A stretch of 64,000 bases of DNA, from positions 31,706-95,705 of the forward strand of contig NW_006499296.1 in NCBI RefSeq assembly GCF_000471905.2, given 5' to 3'. This stretch comes from Amborella trichopoda (Eukaryota; Streptophyta; Magnoliopsida; Amborellales; Amborellaceae). A program made the translations under genes and the position numbers. Below the pieces are notes generated by a model that was given only the letters and a program-made list of their open reading frames with translations, ran no database searches and had not been told where the DNA came from. This document shows positions 58,295 through 64,000 of the stretch, in pieces; the first letter of the stretch is position 1; each line of letters opens with the position of its first letter.

Positions 58295-59160
58295 TCTTAT
58301 GGCTCTACTTTGTTTACCAAAACTAAATTAGTAATAATTAATGGATATATTGGGGATTATACGTGGTGCAATAATATTGGGAGACCACTTAGAATTTAAA
58401 TCCTCTCCATATACATATGTTGATTTACTTGAATTGCTCAAAAACTTTTACTGGGAGACCACTTGAAAACTTAGGCTGGACTTGGACAACCCAGTCCTAT
58501 CAATTGGAGTGCCAGTATATACCTGGGCTAGTTCAGCCCGAAGTAAAATAATCAAATTTGGTCAAAGATATTTAAACCTAATATTCAATCAGTTTTGACT
58601 AATCGGAGCAGTCGTTTGAGTAGTAGGACACAATATTAAATAATTTTTTAAAAAATGATATTTTATGTTTTAAAATTATTTTCTATTTTTTTATATTTTA
58701 AAAGCCAATCTAACCAGCTCGACCGACTATCGAACTGATTATGACTTGACCAAATCCCTCACAATTTTAGTGGTTACTCTAATCTTGATAACTTTAGTGG
58801 TTACTCTAGTCCTCATGACTTTAGAAATCCGATTATGAGTATTTAAGTTATATGTATTCTTCTTTGCTGTCCACATCCCTACATGCCATTTCAGTGATTG
58901 TCTTTGCCGTCCAAATCCCTACATGCCATTTCAGTCATTGTCTCAAGTGGGCATTGTCTCAAGTGGGTTAGTAACAGTCCCATCCTCCTTGAAGCTCGGG
59001 GCCTTCTCTATGGGCCTGGTTAGATGGCAGGGCCGGGCCAGGCCAGCCATATCCCTTGAGATAGTTATCTAAGATGCATTTTACCATAAGGTGAAAAACT
59101 AGCAAAAATGACTTATCTACAAACTTACCTTCAAAATTTAGTATTAGAACTATCATTGTG
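58295..59160. other. intergenic stretch with a short tandem duplication
   Basis: No gene seen. About 45 bp is duplicated near 58866-58945 (CCCTACATGCCATTTCAGT repeated). Confidence 0.5.
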
Positions 59161-59164
59161 GTAA

Positions 59165-59455
59165 CGAAGTCGTCTCTATTGAAAAACCTTCTAAATTGAT
59201 CAACTCGACTTTGAGATGTATAAATATAGAGAAAAAAAAAGAAATTGAAGTTCTTAAAGTAGTACATCTTATAACAAGTTATCTGGACTATCTATTTTCA
59301 AGATTTTTTAAATGTTTATAAATCTGCTCGATCTGCTTGGCTTTTGAAGTTTTAAATTTTATAATTTGACTTGAATATGTACTTTCAAGCTAACATGAAG
59401 TGTTTGACACTGGAACTACATCTTCTTGTAAAATTTAGATGTGCGCCTTACTTTA
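59165..59455 (+). mobile_element. Mutator-type MITE, copy 7 (end-truncated)
   Basis: Shares the family interior: TTGAAAAACCTTCTAAATTGATC, CTCGACTTTGAGATGTATAAATA and the TCAAGATTTTTTAAATGTTTATA segment. The left inverted end is missing and the right end is eroded (AGATGTGCGCCTTA). Confidence 0.7.
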
Positions 59456-59499
59456 ATATTATCAGATATGTACTTCCTACAAACTTCACACGTACAAAC

Positions 59500-59640
59500 A
59501 ACATGAGGGGTAACTTCCATAACAAGATAGGCTACATGACTTGCATAGCAAAATGGAGCATACACACACAAAAAAAGCATGAGGGGTAGCTGCCCTATCA
59601 AGATAGGCTACATGACGTGCATGACAAAACATAGTACAAA
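59500..59640. repeat. ~77-bp tandem duplication
   Basis: GCATGAGGGGTAACTTCC...AAGATAGGCTACATGAC is repeated once (59505 and 59577) with few changes. It lies next to the 3' end of a copia relic and may be LTR-derived. Confidence 0.65.
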
Positions 59641-59689
59641 GCATAATACATCACCTCACTTTCTATATACACTACACTTACTACTTATC

Positions 59690-62070
59690 CCCCTCAAACT
59701 AATGCTGGTTGAATAGCATTAGTTTGTCAATGAGATAATCATGTCGAATTTGAGTAATTGTCTTCGTAAAAATATACGTAAGTTGTCTTGAGACAATATT
59801 TGGAAGTGTGATTTCTCTAGCCATGAATTTTTCACGGATGAAATAGCAATAAATTTTAATATTGTTTCTTTGCGCTCATGAAATATTGAATTAGAGGCAA
59901 TATAAATGACACTTATATTATCAGCATATAAATGCGTGGACAATGAGGAAAAAATATTCAGGTCATGTAAGAGACCTCTCAACTAAGTGATTTCATTGCA
60001 AACTAAGGACATGACCCTATATTTGGCTTATGCAGAGTATTTTGATATATTGTGTTGTTTCTTACATTTTCATGATACGAGGAAGTCCTTGAGAAATATA
60101 CCCCACCCAATGGTCTAGTGTCGAGTATCTAGGCCCCTGCTCAGTTAGCATTAGCATAGGCTCGTAAACGAAGAGAAGAATCAAAAGAAATAATCCTATG
60201 TGGCATGTACTCCATAGATACCGAATGATATATTGAGTAGCTAAGAAGTGGATACGATAGATATCTGCAACAAATTAACTAACTGTTCGCACTATATGTG
60301 ATATTCCAGGGCGAATCATAGTGAGGTAAAGTAGGCAACCAATAGTTTATCTGTAAAGAGTAGGATCTAGAAGTTTGTCCCCATCATCATTTCTACATAT
60401 TACATTCACCTTCATTGATGTATCCACCCATTTATCATCGATCAAATTAGCTAGTTTGATCGAATCTTTGGTGCGTTATTTTTTATGAACTGTATATTCA
60501 TAAGGGGAATAATGAATCTCTAGGCCCAAAAAGTAAGTTCGTGGATCCAAAATCCTGAGAAACTCTTTCAAGTGTTGTATAGTGGCATGGTTATCACCTA
60601 TAATAAGGATATTATCAACATATAAGAAAATAATTGTTATCACTGAGAAACATTGGTGAGTAAATTGCAAATAGTCATCAGAGCTTTGTTTAAATCCAGC
60701 ACCCATAATGACATGTAGAAATCGTACAAACCATGCTCTTGGAGCTTGTTTCAAGTCATAGAATGATTCTTTCATACGACAAACCAGAGACTTGTCATGA
60801 GAATATTTATCAGGAGGTCACATATACACCATCTCTTTTAAATGTCTACAAAAATGTGCATTCTTCACATCCACATGAGAGATAGTAAACTAGCGAATAG
60901 CTGATAGAGCATTTACTATAGGCATCATGGTTATTTTAGCTACAACAATAAATGTTTCTTCATTGTCCATGCCATACTCCCACTTGTAGCCTTGAGCAAC
61001 CAGCATATGCTTTATATCGTTCAATCCTTTCATTTTAGATCTAAGCTTCACAAAGAATACCTTTTTGCTTCCAAAGATAGAATTAGAGGACAAGGCACAA
61101 CATCCCAAGCATCATTCTCCAACAAAGCACTGATTTTTGCATCCATGGCCTCCTTTCAATATGGCGTGGTAGAGGCTTATTAGTAGGGGGAAGGAATATA
61201 AATTGAATCAAGGGAGGCAAGCAATGATATATGAAGTAAACAAAAATCTAGGCGGTTGGAACGAATATAAATAATATCAATTTATATAACAAAGATCTAG
61301 GATATAGTGAAAAACTAAAATTATCAAAAGAAGAGCCATATAGGTTAGAAAGATAAGTTACATGTCTAGAATATTGTAATTTGGTAAAACTATTAGAAGA
61401 TCCAGGGTTGGGAGTGATGAAAAAGGAAAGATAATCACTTATAAGTAGGACAGAAGACTGACTTTGTTGTAGTTGGTGAATTGAAGGAGGCATGGATTGG
61501 TTATGTTTACACCATTGTTGATTTACCAAAAGTTATGGCAGTTTATCATTCAAACTAGATGACAACATTAGGTGAATCTCAAAAAGCATTTTGAAAGATA
61601 GGGGAGTCCAAGAAATATAGTAATAAAGGAGCATAGAAGCATGTGAATTTAGCGATATAATAATAATAAAAGACGTTTTCTAGAAAGACGATATTTCGAG
61701 ACATATTGATAAGTTGAGTTGTTCGATCATAACAAAGAAATCCGTTATGTTCAAAATAATAACCCATAGAGACACAAGTAATTGCTGGAACAGAAAAATC
61801 CATTATTTTATATACAGGAAGATGAACCAAATAAACACATCCAATAATATGTAAGAGAGAATACGATGAACATGAAATAATGAATATTATGGAGATTCTT
61901 TATGCATAACCTAGGATGTGAGATGATTTATGAGATAAATTGATGTCAATGCAGCTTCAGCCCAAAAGTGATGAGAAATATGGGCTTGTGCCTGAGCATC
62001 CTAACAACTTTCAGGATATGACAATTTTTCTTTTCAACTATGCTATTTCATTATTAAGTATAGGACCAAG
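59690..62070 (-). mobile_element. copia fragment (no LTRs recognised)
   Basis: Minus-strand pol pieces in order. Near 61830-61250 are weak integrase-end frames. At 61108-60890 is VAQGYKWEYGMDNEETF. At 60775-60476 is KESFYDLKQAPRAWFVRFL, LYVDNILIIGDN and YFLGLEIHYSP (YVDN in place of YVDD). At 59982-59719 are RNase H relics (ADNISVIYIASNSIFHERK). Frames are broken throughout. CCCCCTCAAACTAATGC near 59693 is the likely polypurine end. Confidence 0.8.
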
Positions 62071-62245
62071 TTTTCTATATGGGATTGTATATGATGAGAC
62101 CATTTACCTTTGATACAAGAGAGTCACAATTATTTACAGCCATCAAATATGAGATTTGATAGCTTGGGTATGTCACAAAGTTCGAGATTATTTGTGGCCA
62201 TCCAATATGAGTTTTGATAGCTAGGGTATGTCACAAAGTTCGAAA
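62060..62245. repeat. ~68-bp imperfect tandem duplication
   Basis: TTTGATAGCTNGGGTATGTCACAAAGTTCGA occurs twice (about 62155 and 62213), within non-coding sequence beyond the copia relic. Confidence 0.6.
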
Positions 62246-62519
62246 AAATTTATTTCGAAGTTCGAGCTTGGTCAATAGAATAAGTTCAGCCATCTAATTA
62301 CATCTAATGGTCAAGACTAATTGTGACCACTTTGTACCAAAGTTAAATGATCTCATTATATACTTTTCTATTTTTTGAATCAAACTGATTTGTAACCATG
62401 GATATAAATATTTTGAAATGAGAGAACACTTTGGATTATGGTGCATTAGGTGTATCCAAGTATAAAGTATAAAATAAAACAAATACTTGAGAAGATCAAT
62501 AACCATGCATTTTTCATAC

Positions 62520-62680
62520 GTGTGGACTTAAATCCGAACTGCCACCATCGTTTGCTCTATCATAAGCCTTTTGCCAAATCTCGAAAGAATAGATGGCCAT
62601 TGAACCTGTGATAAAGAGCACCGTAAAACAATATGGTAAGTAGACTCCTCTTGGAGGCGAGGAGGGCATCTAGGCCTTCA
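62520..62680 (-). mobile_element. short LINE zinc-binding-domain relic
   Basis: The minus strand reads CPPRLQEESTYHIVLRCSLS then QVQWPSILSRFGKRL. This fits the zinc-binding RT-associated domain of plant LINEs in sequence style, but it is short and not certain. Confidence 0.45.
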
Positions 62681-63129
62681 ATGACTTTTTGTTTAGTATC
62701 ATACCCAAATTTCATGAATTTGTTTGTGTGTGTGTGGTGGGTTTGAGATTTCTATCTCATCATTGATCTCTCTCTTTCTCTCTCATCATTTATTTAATGG
62801 ATGACTCAAGACGTTAACTCATGCTTGGCATTTGGGATGAAACAATTAAAGAGGTAGTTTTTTGAGATGTATATTAGAGTTTTGTGACAAAAAAATCGTA
62901 TATAGAAGACAATATCAACCTCTGATAGAAAACTATTCAATGAAAGATTAAATCACGCTAATATGTAGATTCCCATGCTACATATTAAAATAATCGGATA
63001 ATCTAGATGGCAAGCATTTTATGCTTCCCCTACGACATAAAATGTACATACTTCCCTTCATCCAACCGTCCGTTTTCAATAGAGGGCGAGGATTGCACAA
63101 TGTCATGTCTCCATACTATTTTATTTTTA

Positions 63130-63365
63130 ATTTTTTTTTCTACAAACTATTTTAACATCAAATTTTGTACGTCTAATCCTCTATTAAACTTGTACTAGCA
63201 AAAAATATATAAAAAAAATATTTTTAATAATATAAAATGACTAAAATATCCCTTGAAAGTTTCAAGGGGTATTTTGATCATTATCGAAAAACTATTTTTA
63301 ATATTGTTTATAGGTGCATCCCAATGAGAAGATGGCACGTACCAAATTTCACATTTATAAAATTT
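63130..63365. mobile_element. foldback element, copy 2 (diverged)
   Basis: The centre AAAATATCCCTTGAAAG / TTTCAAGGGGTATTTT forms an inverted repeat like that at 43219-43254. Outer arms (CAAATTTTGTACGT and the inverse of GGCACGTACCAAATTT) also pair. Confidence 0.55.
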
Positions 63366-64000
63366 GTATAAAAAAAACTAAAAATAAAATACTTTGAGAC
63401 CCCGGATCTGAGATCAAATGGTGAGTGGCTTTCTTGATCAAAATTGGATAGAAAGGAAGCATTGATCTTCTATACTGTAGGGAAAATATAGAAACATTTC
63501 CCAATCTAGATATGCCAAGAAAATATTCCTAGTTTCTACGCATCCCATTTTCTATTACTCCTAGATTTCGGAGGGAACTATGGTCTCTCTGGTTATGCAT
63601 GTCCTAAGAGAACTACACAATCCTAGGACACCCAATGGGACATGGAGCACTATAATGGATTAGGTGCCGGTTCAAAGTCTATTTGTCCTTTTTATTGTAC
63701 ATTTTCGAATGGTCTCTTTCTTTTTTTTTTTTTTTTCCGTTTGTTGGATATGGCGACATCAAAATCACCTCCATAAAGAAATCTTATGTTACTTGGATTT
63801 ATATGGTACTTGACGAGTTTCTATATTTATTGAGATTTCTATTTTTGTAGGATGTGAAAATATTTTGTTTTTAAAAAAACCAAATTATGCAAGAAATAAA
63901 TATATTTACTTAAATGTTATATAATATATATATAGTATATATATATATAGTATATATATATATATAGAGAGAAGAAGTAGTATGTACTAGTTATTACGTA
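63366..64000. other. AT-rich end of window
   Basis: No gene seen. A (TA)n microsatellite occupies about 63917-63966. Confidence 0.7.

Overview
This is nuclear DNA from a flowering plant with a TE-rich, long-intron genome. The evidence is three multi-exon plant genes with GT-AG introns, plus copia, gypsy, LINE/RTE, hAT and Mutator-like elements and many MITEs. The species cannot be named from the sequence alone. There is one 20-base run of N at 43078-43097.

Three host genes keep open reading frames. (1) A BUB1/MAD3-related spindle-checkpoint gene (BMF3-like, + strand, 2965-24205) has seven inferred coding exons that join into 577 codons. (2) A small secreted Pollen-Ole-e-1/PRP-type cell-wall protein (- strand, 25154-25681) is a single exon with an upstream TATA box. 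(3) A leucine-rich-repeat receptor-like pseudokinase of the MALE DISCOVERER type (- strand, coding 52045-34289) has nine coding exons giving 674 codons and a spliced 5' UTR. The first two genes sit next to each other; from memory, their Arabidopsis counterparts (At5g05510 and At5g05500) do too.

Both large genes carry giant introns made of nested transposons. Intron 3 of the checkpoint gene is about 17.95 kb. It holds a minus-strand copia element of about 15 kb (LTRs at 4846 and 19767) that was itself hit by two hAT elements (5751-7640 and 8367-9930) and by a 6573-bp element with long inverted terminal repeats and a 5-bp target duplication (11843-18415). That last element contains a 1.3-kb non-autonomous element and a GA-rich array of palindromic units. 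Intron 2 of the receptor gene is about 10.1 kb and holds an RTE fragment, a foldback element beside the N gap, and a gypsy-like LTR element (44031-49546) with a 3.4-kb hAT element inside it.

Between the genes, 26276-32690 is a degraded Mutator-like element carrying both a MULE transposase and a plant-mobile-domain reading frame, with a 187-bp tandem array next to its left end. The left edge (about 130-2186) is a decayed LINE. The right end (55-62 kb) has RTE, copia and LINE relics. A MITE family recurs seven times; four copies have clear 9-10 bp target duplications and one more has 8-9 bp. No bacterial-type operon, CRISPR array or tRNA/rRNA gene was seen.
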